DNA of 64,000 nt from Alisma plantago-aquatica (GCA_963693085.1 OY856410.1:1334053804-1334117803); one strand, 5' to 3'. Shown: positions 48,800 to 61,335, counted from the first letter of the stretch. Notes: generated by a model not told the origin, from the letters alone. Numbers and translations: made by a program.

Positions 48800-51642
48800 T
48801 GTAATGACCCCACCTTCCGGTAACCCCCAATTAAGGGAGACTGAGAGGTCGGTACCGTTATCCAATTTTCCAAATCAAGGTTCGACAATTAATTGATAAT
48901 AATTAATAAATTCTACCAGACTATACTGAAAAGCTGTAATAAATAAAATTTTGTATACCTTTGAAAATTTTGGATTTATAAACTTCTATCCTTAACTAGG
49001 ACTACTCTAACTAATCCTCCTTGAACTTTAATACATGTGTTTCACAATATGACGATTGGCTATTTGTCCTTTTGGTTTGTACCTAAAACACCGACAAATA
49101 AAATGTCTGTCAGTCAAAGCTGGTATGTGGGGCAAACACTAATCATGCAATTATTCATAACAATATATTGCAGTCAATTATCATATACAAACAATTTTAT
49201 GGTTTAAATATAACTGCACGATCCATGTGTACCCTATCCCCTATGTTGTCCCTGTAGTGGACCTGGATACTACCTTCCTATGGTAGATCCCCATTATACC
49301 CCTCATGATCCCACCTAACAGGTGAATCAGTTTCTAGGGTTGAGTCACATGGGACTACCCGTAGGTATCCCACTCCTTAACTCATGGCATGCTAAGAGTC
49401 TCATGGCACTACACATGTGTAGCCCAGTTTCTAACTCATGATAACCTAGACCTTGCTCTAAGCTACCCTTTTTAGCCTTTACATAGCCACAGGGGTGGAC
49501 CCGGATCTAAGCCAGTTATACATGTATATTCATAGTGATAGTCATAGTCACTCTATAGTTGCATGAAATAAAAGCATCCAACAGTTATTTCAAGCCATGG
49601 GGGAAACGTCGATAAAATCCTCGAAAAACTAGTCGGGATAATCATCAGCGTAACCACATACCTGTATTTGCATATTTGGATACAGAAACAACTATGTAGG
49701 GAAATCCAATCAATCAAACCAAGATGAATAGAAATCCTGAAATAAAAGTACAAGTTTCCTTTTATTAATATTTACCCAATTTCATCATATTCTTAGGGTT
49801 TCTATTCCAATTTTAGGGTTTACTTAGAAATTAGGGTTTTTCCTCCATACTTAATTATTAAGAACCCTAATTCATCAAATCTACTAAAAACCTTTAAATC
49901 TTCTTATTTTAGTACTCCTAACAATATTAGGATCATTATTTAGTAATTTACTTTCTAAATCCTAAATAACATGGTTTTCCTCTTCTTTTACCCTAAATCA
50001 GGGTTTCCATATACATTACCTTTCATTTATGGACATAAACCCTAAATTAACCAATTTTTGTATTCAAAATGGATGAAAACTCCATCTTAAGTATCAACAG
50101 GTTATTACCTTTCTCATTAACCCATTAACTTACAAAGATTCATCCTTTTATATACAATTAGGGTTTCTAATTACTTTTAATACACTTTTCTACCAAATTA
50201 AAGTAAATTTGCAAAAATAGATAGAACTAGACTCTCAAAGTATTTTTATCATGTTCCTCGTATTTTTCTATACAACTTTCATATATAAAGTTTCCTCATT
50301 GGATATTCCTAGCGTTTTCTATTAATTTTGCAAGGAAAATCAATTATCTGGATTATTTGATTATAGAGGGGATTTACCGAATTTCCTAGATCGTCGGATC
50401 GATGCGCCAAAGGACCACGTATGGATCTGATGCTCTGTATCAAATGATTCCACCCACTTGCTAGCATGCGCGGTTGTTGGCGGTTGATCGTTGGATGCTC
50501 CTGGGTCCACGATGGACCCTTGATCCAACGACTCGCGTCGAAACGCTCCACTCAGCGAGCTAAACATGTGCGCTTCTCCTGAGATCATTAGATCTCACGC
50601 CGGCTCACCGTGGTCCACAATCTGATGGTCGCAGTTCATCCTCCTCCTCGTCTTCCTAAATTGAACTCGCGGCGACGCCGCGGCAGTCCTTTGCCAGTGC
50701 AAAGGCAATCGAGTGCAAGAGAGGGTTTTGGAGCTAATGGAGTAGCCGTGCGGAATCGTGAAGGTGCGAGGAGCCAAGAGGGACCCTATTTATAGGATGT
50801 AGAGGCCTCTCTAGGATTTCCCCCAACCCTGCTACTGCCTCAGATCATAGCCCAATTGGGCGTTTCTCGAAGACACGATAATAGCTCATCAAAATAGGGT
50901 CTCGAAGATTAGTACCCTCCTGCCGAAGTCATTGGGACACCTTCCAAGTGCGCACATGCGTTGATACGATCATAATCAAAGGGAAAAGTTTCCCCTATAA
51001 CTTGTCCACAGTCCGCGTCCCACTGGGATTTGATGATGAGTGGTGCCCACTGGATTAAGATCCAACGGCCCACATCTGTTGCTCTCAAACAAAAGGAAAA
51101 GGATTTCCCAATTTTTGAATTAATTTCCAAAATAGAGGATAACTTGAAAATTTGATAACTCCCAATTCTTAACTCCTTTTTTATTCAAATTTTAAGGAAA
51201 ACTCGTTCATACTTTTATATCTCATCATACAAAAATTGAAGTCATTATCTAAAGGAAATGATCCCTTTTTTTAATTTCAAGTTATCACTTATTTATTCAT
51301 ATTTTCCACCTATTTCCTATTTCTTTTGCTATTATATAATTATCATGAGTTCCTTGAACCCCAAGGAACCTATATTTTATGAAATTATATTTTGGGAAAC
51401 ATCCCTTAGCCTTTTAATCATCTTTTATTTATTTATGTATTCCTTTATCTAATTGAATTCCTTTTTCATTTCTTTTTTTTTCTTTCAATTGGGCTTAATG
51501 GCCAATAAGGCCCATCAAGAAAGCATACAAGGCTATCATACTCGAAATTCATTCAAATCAACTCATCAAATCAATCATTTATTTCATTTTTTAAAGAGAT
51601 TTACAAATCTCATTACATGCTTTAGAAAATGGGGTTATAACA
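48800..51642 (-). mobile_element. Tekay-like Ty3 3' LTR, minus strand (2.84 kb)
   Basis: On the minus strand it begins TGTTATAACCCC directly after the polypurine tract and ends GGGGTCATTACA at 48800. The end resembles the Ty3 LTR end at 4476 (AATTGGGGGACACT... then GGGGTCGTTACA). A TATA box lies at 50787. The part below it is rich in AGGGTTT words. The matching 5' LTR is not in the window. Confidence 0.8.
50787..50794 (-). promoter_or_regulatory. TATA box of Tekay-like LTR
   Basis: The minus strand reads CCTATAAATAGGGTCCC, about 850 bp into the LTR, which defines U3 and puts R/U5 at about 1.95 kb. Confidence 0.65.
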
Positions 51643-51656
51643 TCCTCCCCTCCTTA
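51643..51656 (-). other. Tekay-like polypurine tract
   Basis: The minus strand reads AAGGAGGGGAGGA after GCAAAATTCCTAT, the standard end of a Ty3 chromovirus. Confidence 0.85.
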
Positions 51657-51684
51657 TAGGAATTTTGCCCGCAAAATTCATCAG

Positions 51685-52300
51685 TCAAACAAACAAATTA
51701 GGATATTCCTTTTCCATGTCTATCTTCAGCTCCCATGTGGCCTCATCCTCTCCATGGTGCTTCCAAAGAACCTTTACCATCTCTATATTCTTATTTCTGA
51801 GTTCTTTTACCTTGGTATCTAGAATCCACAAATGCAACTCAGGATAAGATAGCTTTCCTTGAAGCTCAATGGGTTCAATGCTCAACACATGGCTCGGATC
51901 TTGCACATGTCGCTTTAGATTGGACACATGAAACACATAATGCATCATACTATATTGAGGGGGTAACGCCAAATGATATGCGAGTTCACCAATTCGTTCT
52001 AACACTTCAAACGGACCCATGTATCGGGGACTCAACTTTCCTCTGTTCTTAGCTATAGCTCGGAGTGGTCAGATTTTTAGAAAAAACATTTTCTCCCACA
52101 GTGAAATGAACATCAGTCTGCTTCACATCAGCATATGACTTTTGTCGGTCCTGGGCTCTCTTTAGCCTTTGCTTGATCAAATTGACTTTATCAGCATACA
52201 CTTGGAGTTCATCTGACCTCAATAAGGTCCTTTCACCAACATCATCCCAGTGAAGTGGTGACTGACACGGTCTCCCATAAAGAGCTTCATATGGAGGCAT
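51685..52300 (-). pseudogene. Tekay-like integrase C-terminus and chromodomain
   Basis: Frame 52300-52049 holds the integrase C-terminal part (MPPYEALYGRPCQSPLHWDDVGE, a conserved block, broken before the GPF/Y module). Frame 52035-51685 holds GPFEVLERIGELAYHLALP and then a chromodomain with EMVKVLWKHHGEDEATWE, ending YPNLFV. The chromodomain directs integration to marked chromatin, and this form is typical of the Tekay (Del) clade. One frame break lies near 52040. The stop at 51685 precedes the PPT by about 30 bp, as expected. Confidence 0.88.
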
Positions 52301-53206
52301 CCCGATATTGGCTTGGTAACTATTGTTGTAAGCAAACTCAGCTAAAGGTAGGTACTACTCCCATGATCCACCCCAATCGAGCACACAAGCTCTCAGCAGA
52401 TCCTCTAAGGTCTGGATTGTCCTTTCTGACTAACCATCTGTCTGAGGGTGATATGCAGTACTAAACTTTAACCTTGTACCAAGTTCATCTTGAGCCTGCT
52501 TCCACAGCTTGGAAGTAAACTTTGGGTCTCTATCGGAGATGATGGAACTGGGTACACCATGTAAATGTACTATCTCTCGGACATACAACTCAGCTAAATC
52601 TGACACCTTAGTAGTGATCTTTAGGGCAAGGAAGTGTGCTGACTTGGTAAGGCGATCTACCACAACCCATATCGCATCATGACCTCTCTTGGTCTGGGGT
52701 AGACCCACCATGAAATCCATGGTGATCTGCTCCCATTTCCACTCTGGAATCTCTATAGACTGTAAAAGTCCGTCGGGTCATTGGTGTTCATCCTTCACCA
52801 TTTGGCACATAAGACAACTGGCCACATATGCTGTAATATCTCTCTTCATTCCTGGCCACCAAAAGAACCTCTGCATGTCCTTAAACATCTTGGTAGTCCC
52901 CAGGTGCACCGTGTACTTAGAACCATGAGCCTCTTATAAGATACGTTCCTTCAACGGTGAATCTTCAGGAACCCATATGTGATTCTCAAATTGGATCCCT
53001 CCGTATATTCCCAAAGAAAGACGGGTCTGAGGCTTCTTCATCAAACCCTTCATCTTGTCAAGTTCTCCACTAGCCAACTGTGCTGTGACAATCTCACTCA
53101 ACAATTCTAACTGTATCTGGATGTTGTCCAATCGAACTCGATCATCTAATGGTTGAGGATACCATGTCACCAGCTCTTCCACTGACTGGATAGAATAGCT
53201 ACACAC
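52301..53206 (-). pseudogene. Tekay-like integrase, zinc finger and core
   Basis: The HHCC zinc domain is read around 52790-52930 (EAHGSKYTVHLG, CLMCQ) after a stop at the end of frame 53206-52934. The core at 52720-52430 shows MDFMVGLP (first Asp), IISDRDPKF (second Asp) and HPQTDG. A CAG-to-TAG stop follows there, and the catalytic Glu of SERTIQTLEDLLR comes after it. All DDE residues are present, but two or more stops prevent a full protein. Confidence 0.9.
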
Positions 53207-53760
53207 CTGAGTTGTTTCTGACTTAAAGCATCAGCTACGACGTTTGCCTTTCCTAGATGATAGGTGATGGTGAAGTCGTAATCCTTCATATACTCCATCC
53301 ATCGTCGTTGTCGTAGGTTCAAGTCTTTTTGCGTCAGTAGATACTTCAGGCTCTTATGGTCTGTGAAGATCTCGAAGGTGGCACCGTACAGGTAATGTCA
53401 CCATATCTTCAGGGCATGGATGATAGCAGCTAACTCCAGGTCATGTGTCAGGTAATTCACCTCATTGGGCTTGAGTTGTCGGGAGACATATGCTACCACA
53501 TGCCAGTTCTGTTCCAACACACAGCCAAGTCCCATCTTTGATGCATCAGTGAAAATCATGAAACCCTCATTGCCTGATGGTAGAGTCAAAACTGGTGCAG
53601 TGGTCAGTTTCTCCTTCATCTCCTGGATACGAGCCTCACAAACATCATACCACACAAACTTCACATCTTTTCGAGTCAACATGGTCAAAGGCAAGGCGGT
53701 CTTTGAGAAATCTGCGATGAAGCACCGATAGTATCTTGCTAACCCCAAGAAGCTTCAAAT
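53207..53760 (-). pseudogene. Tekay-like RNase H
   Basis: Frame 53748-53398 reads the RT connection ([15 protein letters not shown]) and RNase H with [10 protein letters not shown] (Asp), [12 protein letters not shown] (Glu) and, after a stop at 53398, [12 protein letters not shown] (Asp). All catalytic acids are kept. It is broken by the stop after IW, probably from a Trp- or Arg-region point change. Confidence 0.85.
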
Positions 53761-54700
53761 CTCGAAGGGGTTCTTCAGTGCTGGTCAGTCTTGAACTGCC
53801 AACACTTTAGATGGATCTACCGCAATTGTTCCTCCTGAGATGATGTGTCCAAGGAACATGACTCAGTCTATCCAAAACTCACATTTAGAGAATTTCCCAT
53901 AGAACTTCTGCTTTCTCAAGATATCAAGGACTTTACTTAGGTGGTCTCGGTGTTGATCTAAGTCATCCAGATAAATCAATATGTCATCTATGAATACTAT
54001 GACAAACGAGTAAAGGAAGGGTTGAAACACACTATTCATTAGGTTCGTGAACACACTGGGTGCATTGGACAACCCAAAAGGCATAACCACAAACTCATAG
54101 TGGCCATATCGGATTCTAAAAGCGGTCTTCGGGATATCCTCACTCTTAACTCTCAACTGGTGGTAACCCGATCTCAATTCAATCTTGGAAAAGACTCGAG
54201 CTGACTTCAACTGGTCAAACAAGTCATCTATCTGGGGTAAAGGGTATTTTTTCTTAATGGTAGCTTGGTTGATCATTCGGTAGTCTATGCACATTCGGAG
54301 CGAACCATCCTTTTTCTTTACAAAAAGAACTGGTGCTCCCCATGGTGATGTGCTAGGGCGGATAAAACCCTTATCTAGCAATTCTTGCAATTATTCGAGC
54401 AATTTAGCGGGGGTCATTCTATAAGGTGCACGGGAAATAGGGTTTGTTCCAGGATCTAGCTCTATCGAAAAATCTACCTCTCTCTTGGGAGGGATCCCGG
54501 GTAGATCATCTGGGAAAACATCTACATAGATTTGGATTACCTCTATCTCCTCTAAGGGTTGCACCTTGGGTTCTGGCTCAGTGACTACTGCTAGGAAAGC
54601 TTGACACCCTTTACTCATCATCTGCTCTGCCTTCAAGGCAGACACATACAGGCTGGTGGTGGCATCCTTCCTACCCTTAATGACAAAAGGTGGGTGACCT
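53761..54700 (-). pseudogene. Tekay-like reverse transcriptase
   Basis: Frame 54795-54391 contains DVFPDDLPGIPPKREVDF. A TAA stop then replaces a Gln codon, and frame 54390-53863 continues with [32 protein letters not shown] and the FIDD active site at 53983-53994. Motif A reads [12 protein letters not shown], where the family has KIDLRSGYHQ, so the first catalytic Asp is Glu. The domain is otherwise nearly complete. Confidence 0.92.
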
Positions 54701-55046
54701 GGTTTCTTAATGATCACTTTCTTCTCCCTACAGTCAATATTAGCCCTATAAGTACAAAGCAAATCCATTCCAATGATCACATCAAAATCATTCATGTCAA
54801 GAGGATAAAGTCTATAGGAAACTCATGATCTCGATATTTCATAGATATCACCGGAGTATTCAAACGGGAAATAAAGATCCGACCACTCGGGGTTGTAACG
54901 TCTAAGACATACCCTAAATCTTTGATATCCAAACAAAGCTTAGTTGCAAGAATTCTCGAAATGAAAATATTAGTAGATCCAAAGTCAAACAAAGCTTTTA
55001 CATTATGTCCCATGACTTCAAGTATGCCTACATTGTTTTTCAACAT
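54701..55046 (-). pseudogene. Tekay-like aspartic protease
   Basis: Frame 55046-54792 has VKALFDFGSTNIFIS in place of the family's DSG-type active site, so the catalytic loop reads DFG (a TCT-to-TTT change would explain it). The flap and C-terminal IIGMDLL follow in the next frame (54795-54391), after a small shift at about 54793. The enzyme would release gag and pol proteins. This copy is inactive. Confidence 0.85.
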
Positions 55047-55090
55047 GCATTAGACCATTACATGCTTAACGTAAAACATAAAAGAAAACT

Positions 55091-55730
55091 CTAAGGGTTA
55101 TTACCCTCGATCAACCGATTTGCATTAACTTGAGCTTCCTCATTATCAATGGCAAACACCCTAGTTTTCCTTCTCTCTCTAGCAGGTGGGGTTGTAGCTA
55201 TGGGTGGAGCTGCCACAAGTGGGGATGCTACTGGTGGAGTTGCCACTTGTCCTGGTCCTCTGGGATCTGGCATAGGACAAATGGATTGCAGGTGTCCTTC
55301 TTTGTGGCATCGAAAGCATGTCTTCTTCTTGTAGCAGCACTCACCAACGTGCCCTTTTCCGTAGGTGCAACAAGGAGGTCGGTTGTTCTCTTGACGAGGT
55401 TTCCCTTTTCCTCCATGTCTTCCCTTAGCTTGATGATGTCCTTGACTTTTCTTGTGGTTGTTCCTCTGGCCTTAGGTTCCTTCAGTGAAACTCAAATACC
55501 CTTTGGGTGGAAACTGGGCAGGCATCACAGTCCTCTCCATGTCTAGTGCGGTGTTGTAAGCTTCGGCGAAGGTTTTGGACTTACTGGCCATCACATGGGG
55601 CTTGATGGCAGGGTGAAGACGCTCTATGAAGTGATCCACCCTTCTTTCCTCGTCTATCTTATACCCAAAATGCTCCAGGATCCGAAACTTGTGCCCAAAG
55701 TCGTAAGGAGTTGTGCATATCATCTACCCA
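55091..55730 (-). pseudogene. Tekay-like gag, C-terminal part with zinc knuckle
   Basis: Frame 55723-55472 shows the end of the capsid domain (RVDHFIERLHPAIKPHV, FAEAYNTALDMER). A CFRCHKEGHLQSIC knuckle of C-X2-C-X4-H-X4-C form lies near 55275-55320 and is followed by a proline/alanine linker ending at 55091. Gag upstream of 55730 and the 5' LTR are missing, so the element is 5' truncated. Confidence 0.82.
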
Positions 55731-56079
55731 AAATTACATATGATGCAATTGGCAAAAGTTGCCTACCTTGATAATTGACTGTATTTTGTGGCGTTGGTCG
55801 GGCCATAATTGAATTGTCTTGGATCTGGCCCACAAGAATATTATATGTTGCAATATTTTGAGTTGAATCATGGGGGTTATCAATTTGAACAAAATAATGG
55901 GAGCAATAGTTAATTAAAAACCTAATTAATATCGTTAACTTTTCAAATCAAACAAAAAATTAGAAAGTTGCAATATTTCTTTATAGAATCAAATGTCAAA
56001 CACAAACACATTAATATTGCAATTAGTAATTTAGAAGGACAAAATAGGATAAACCTCCACATCTGCTTTAGGACTTTGA
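55731..56079. other. Unassigned AT-rich junction
   Basis: It lies between the truncated Ty3 gag and the first readable copia gag. No motif or open frame was seen. Confidence 0.4.
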
Positions 56080-57040
56080 GAAGTGTTTTTAGTCATGAGT
56101 GAAAGCTTTATGTCCTTAAAAGACCAGAGCCAGAGGAACCCACTTCAAATGTGCCTAAAGGCTAAATGAATGCTTATTGGAAGCATGCCTATGATTCCAT
56201 AGACATCTAGTACCTTATGCTTTGTTGTATGAGCTATGAGATGCACGAAACAACATGAAAGCATGGTCATTCTCAAGATGGTAACACATCTTAAAAATCA
56301 TGTAAAGCAAACAAGGTATAATGTCTTCAAAGCGCTATTTGAGTGCAAACTAACAATGAGAGGTATAGTAATACCCCATGTGCTCAATATGATTGGGTGT
56401 GTGGAGTGACTGGGATTTCTCTTAGGTTAAGAGTTGACCTTGAATATGATTATTCAAGCATTGCATGAATCATATAGTTATTTTATCAACTGCTTAGCAT
56501 GTTGATGTCAAAGCAAGAATAAAGAAGGACAAATCCATGATAGTGATCAAGGGAAGTGAGTCCTAGGACAAAATCAAGACCAAGAAGTATTCTGAGGCTA
56601 AGCTAAAGTCCAAGTCTTCTACACTCAATTTATGGAGAAGGGTAAGTAGAAAAGGAACATGTCCTTTTCACTTAATGAATTAAAGAAAGAAAGTGTCACC
56701 ATTGTCACCGGTTACGACATTGGAAAGAACTATCTTCTTTATAGAAGATCTCAGGAAGAAGATGGAGATAAATATATATATTTTAGGACCTGAGAAGAAG
56801 TATGATAGAATTGTATGGAGCAAGGGTTGTTGCCTCTACAGTTGGAAGTTATCATTCATGGACACATAATAGAATTAGTGAATTGCTATTATGTACTAAC
56901 CATTGATGAAAACATCATATGTCTTGTGTGATGAGAACTAAAAAATATGATCTTTTATGGAAATGCCATGTGTCTCACAAACTATATGGGATAGTTTTAG
57001 AGACAAATGTGTATGACACATATACTGAATGACCTGATGA
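56080..57040 (+). pseudogene. Copia gag (heavily decayed)
   Basis: Scattered frames match copia gag: a capsid-like run near 56085-56400 (NHVKQTRYNVFKALFE, LTMRGI) and IIQALHESYSYFIN near 56443-56490. The zinc-knuckle and linker zone follows at about 56640-56860. Stops break it roughly every 20-60 codons. Confidence 0.65.
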
Positions 57041-58015
57041 CTCAAACAATGAATGTTTGCAGCAGTGTCATCTAGAGCGCATAAATGAGAAATTCATTTC
57101 TAGAATCCATATGTTGGTTATCAAGACTCTTTTGGTTATTGAACTAATAGAGACATGTATGTCTTATTTGTTGTGCAAAAATGATAAAACCATCTTCACT
57201 AAATGTAGTGGGAGATCGACTATTCTATTAGGGCTAATACATACTGATGTATATAGATCTTTTAGAATAAATTATTAAGGTGGTTACTAGTACCTCATTA
57301 TATTTACTAACGTTATTAGTAGATATTGAAACTTGTATTTAATAAAATACAAATGTGGATCTCTTGAAGTGTTCAACGAGATCATAAATGAAGTATGTAA
57401 CTAACTCGTTAAAAATATTAAGATACCTCAATATGATCGATGTTGAAATACTTAAACCAAGAGTTTAAGGACCTTCTGGAGAGATCGTGATAATGTACCA
57501 TGATGAACTCTGCCTAAAACACAATGATAGTGTATCATGAAATTGTATCAGTAAGAAGGAATCACACCTTGCTTGTCATGGTGAATAAAAAATCTAGCTA
57601 ATCTTTCAATTTCTTTTGGACACATGCTTAACACTAAAACAATGTACCGTCTAAAATTGGTTCAAAAGACACCATATGAGATATGGCATGGGAGGTGTCC
57701 CGATATGTCTTTTATAGTGATTAGGGATGAATGTTTATACAAGAAAATAGTTTCTTAAAAGATTTTTCTACAAAATCACATAAATGATATTTTGTTAAAT
57801 ACTAATGTTATCCCAATCCTACAACAAAGTTGTTTGTTGATAAGGATGATTGTATTCCTAAAGAAGAACTTAGTTTCAAAAGAATCAGTGGGAGTAAAAG
57901 TAGAAGGTCGAAATGTTCGAGACAAACAAGAAAACATTGAACCTAAAAGAGGTACAGTAGGAACAAGGAGAATCACAAGCTGATGTGGAATCTCAAGTTC
58001 CTTATGTAACAGCAT
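57041..58015 (+). pseudogene. Copia integrase (decayed)
   Basis: Frame 57057-57278 shows the pre-integrase zinc region and core start: LERINEKFISRIH, ETCMSYLLCKNDKTIFT and LLGLIHTDV (first catalytic Asp). After a poorly readable stretch, TPYEIWHGRCPDMSF near 57665-57710 marks the core end. The tail to 58015 has no intact frame. The domain joins cDNA to host DNA in functional relatives. Confidence 0.8.
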
Positions 58016-58079
58016 ACCTTGTAGTTATAGTGGAACACTCCTTGAGTTTGAAATATTATGATATCTTATAACTCAAGAA

Positions 58080-58910
58080 GTGGTGAGTTGATCATAAAAA
58101 TGAGTCAACAACCTACCTAGAAACTATTGGAGGACCAGAACCTAAGAAATGGCTTGAGACCATGAGATCTAGAATGGACTCTATATACACCAACAAGGTA
58201 TCACCTTGTTGGATCCACCTGAAGGGGTATAACCCATAAGGTGCATTAGGGTCTTTGTAAGAATACCGACATGGAAGGTAGATTGGTTGAAAATATTTTC
58301 AAACTAGTTCAAGGTGTTGAAACATGATAAAGTCTTTCACCAATTACCATTTTTAAGTCCATCTGGATCATGCTTGTTTTTGCAGCTTAGTATGACTGTG
58401 AGATTTGGCATATGGATGTTGAAATTGCATTCCTTAATAGGAATAATTATGAGGATGTGTATGTGACACATCCTAAAGGTTTTATAAATCTAATAATGCA
58501 AATAAAGTCTATAAGCTACAAAGGTCAGTCTGTGGATTGAAGCAAGCATCTCAGAGCTAGAAACTTCTATTTGACAAGACAGTCAAAGAGTTTGACTTGA
58601 GTCAAAATGAAGACAAAATATGTGATTACAAAAGATTTAGTGGGAACATATTTATATTCCACATGATGATGGGGAAGATGTCCTTAATCCTACATATGTT
58701 AAAACCTGGCAAGGAAAGTACCTTCTATATGAATGGTTTAGACAAGACATCCTATGTGATAGGGATTGAGATCTATAGAGATATATATGCAAAGCTTCTT
58801 AACCTAAGTAAAGAGAACATACATTGGCAAGCTACTGAAGGGTTCGACATGGAATCAATGAGAGAGAACTTGTACATGTTCCAAGGAGTTAGTCTCAATG
58901 GAGCCTAGTG
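58080..58910 (+). pseudogene. Copia reverse transcriptase (decayed)
   Basis: Readable pieces include WLETMRSRMDSIYTNKV near 58150, a block near 58410-58560 in which the usual AFLNG/YMxQPEGF region is barely visible, and TSYVIGIEIYRDIYAKLLNLSKE at 58740-58820. The YVDD active-site block is not recognisable, so the core seems deleted or scrambled. Confidence 0.8.
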
Positions 58911-59500
58911 TCCCAGCTCTTATGAAGAATGGGAACACGTTCAATAGATGCCATCTGCATTCAAAATTGGGTCTATCTTGAATGCAATGTTATTTACTTG
59001 TCCCATTATCTGATATGTATTGGAGATGATGAGATTATATTCGGCTATCTCGTATGTATTGGACATGACGAGAGGATATCCAGTCATCTCATATGTATTG
59101 GACATGATGAGAGGACATGTATATACCTACCTAGAAATCTTGTATTTGTTGGACGTGATGAGAGGGTATATGTCAGATGCTGATGAGAGTCAATGGAATA
59201 CCATAAACAACATCATTTGGTGCTTGTCAAGCATAAAAAGGATTGGTTCCTTGGTTATGGCAATAAGGGAGAGTTGGGTGTAAAGAGTTACACTGATGCA
59301 AGTTTCTGAACAGACAAATTAACAATCACAACCTAAATTTATGTTTGACATTAAATGAGAAATTTAAGCTAGAAAAGGTTTTGAGCTAATGACAATTGTT
59401 CAGATCTACAAAAGAAGTTGAGTATCTCTGTGTTATGAGAACAACAAAGGATATTGTATGGATCAAGAAGTTCATATGGGTGACCTTGTGTGAGGTTCCA
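58911..59500 (+). pseudogene. Copia RNase H (decayed)
   Basis: GYGNKGELGVKSYTDASF at about 59254-59308 is the copia RNase H start with its catalytic Asp, followed by a TGA where many copia elements have CGA. At 59030-59110 a triplicated short segment repeats YVLDMTRG/YVLDMMRG, an apparent local duplication. KDIVWIKKFI near 59450 is the downstream conserved block. Confidence 0.82.
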
Positions 59501-59751
59501 ACCATTGACGATACAGTAGAAATATAATGACAACAATGGCACTGTTGGATAGGCATGGAATTTCAGATAGCATACTATGACACTTCCACCTTATGCAAAA
59601 GGTCGCACAAAAATGAGATGCAAAATTCATAAAATATCATCTTGAAGCAAACATTGATAAACCCACTATATAAGTTCTTGCGCAGTAGAAACATGATGGA
59701 CGTGTTGAAGATTACTTGGAATATGATTTGTGGCTGAATGTGCTCTAAGTG

Positions 59752-59763
59752 CAAGTGAGAGTC
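59752..59763 (+). other. Copia polypurine tract (mutated)
   Basis: CAAGTGAGAGTC corresponds to the usual AAGTGGGAG tract and directly precedes the LTR. Confidence 0.8.
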
Positions 59764-60940
59764 TATTGGTATGTATGCCCAGAGAGACAATCATATGATC
59801 ATTGGAGTGTGGCATTAAATACTTGATTTGATAATAACAAAGGTAATTATGTCTATTGTGTTCGTCTCAATCATGAGATGTTGACACAAAAATACGTAGA
59901 TGTCTAAAGAATGATATCACTCGATGATGTATGTCTTCAAGTACGTGACTTGAAGAATGAGATCATACATATGCTAAGAGTACATACATTCTTGTTATGT
60001 CCCTAGTTGGATATTACTGTGGAAGCAAAAATAGATAATAGTAATACATAAGACTAGAGTGTGTGTTGACTGATGACAAAGTTTTATTAGTCATGATATA
60101 TGATATCAAGTCATGTTAGAAAATAGTGTATCAGACATACCCACCATGAGAGTGATACATGGAGACCATGGAATGGTATTCAGAATTATCTCTCATAGTG
60201 ATAGTGGTGATTGTGGTTCTTAGACCTGAAGTCACTACACTCATCACATGTCGTTGGGTATACTTTGATATCATCAAATGTAATCTTGAAATATGGGTTG
60301 CCATAGAGGTGATGATTGGGTAGCTTTGACACATGGGAACTTGAGTGTGAGTGATGTAGATGGGATTTGTCCCTCCTATAGGATATTGATATCCAAGGTC
60401 TCTGGATAATTGAGACTGAGAAATGTATGATCATACAGATGTGATTCAATATGTGATATGTGAACTCATATGCATCTCAGGAAGTCTGCTCTAGTTTAAG
60501 GAACATGGATTGAACGTTGAGAGTATGATGATTCCATGCCTCGAGTTCAATCTGGATATCAGAGATAAAGGAACTATATGATCATTTTAACACTAATCAG
60601 ATTGTAGGTTGAAGTTGTTCTCCAACTTTATGAATTACTTGGGTAGCAATGATGTGTGAATAGGCACCACTATTTGCTTATGATGTCATAAGTGTATTAT
60701 GGACATTCACTGTCAATGTAATTCTAGACCTATAGGGTCACACACATAGGATACACTTGTATCGAAGGAGTATATTCATGAATGATGTTTAGATTGAATG
60801 CTAAAGGTGTTTAGGTATTTAGTTAAACAATAGATCAACTGATTGGACTCAAAATCATCAAGTTCAAGTGTTGGACTGACTATTTGGAGTGTCAGGTTGA
60901 TTAGAAACTAAATTGGCTAAGTTCTACCAAAATTGGGACA

Positions 60941-61262
60941 TGAGACGACTGTGTCACGTGATGGTCATGAGGTGGTCATCTCACGTTAGCCAGATGATCG
61001 ATCTATGGTCGTGTGATGACCAGCACATGTGAGAGATATGACCGGTTTGTGGTAGCGAGATGACCGACTCACGTGAATGAGATGCCCAGTTCATGGGGAA
61101 ATTCAATTGCATCAAGGAGTAGTGCTAACATCATGTTGTGCATTAATTGGATTCAAATTGCCAGTTTGATTAAGAATAGGAAACTACATGACACGACCAT
61201 CTCACTGTGTGAGATGACTATCTAGTTGTGTGAGATGACTGTCTCACAATTCACATGATCTA
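60941..61262 (+). repeat. Phased GAGATGACC-type array in copia LTR E
   Basis: GAGACGACTGTGTC, GAGATGACCGACTC, GAGATGACTATCT, GAGATGACTGTCTC and related words recur at roughly 20-25 bp, in two blocks (60941-61100 and 61190-61262). The core resembles copy B rather than copy A. Confidence 0.7.
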
Positions 61263-61327
61263 GCATATTCATGATTCTAGGCCCTTCTACCTCCACACCG
61301 ATCCAGAACCCTGACCCTAGCCTATAC

Positions 61328-61335
61328 TATAAATA
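61328..61335 (+). promoter_or_regulatory. TATA box of copia LTR E
   Basis: TATAAATA in CCTATACTATAAATAGAGGGG aligns with the other copies. Confidence 0.78.
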
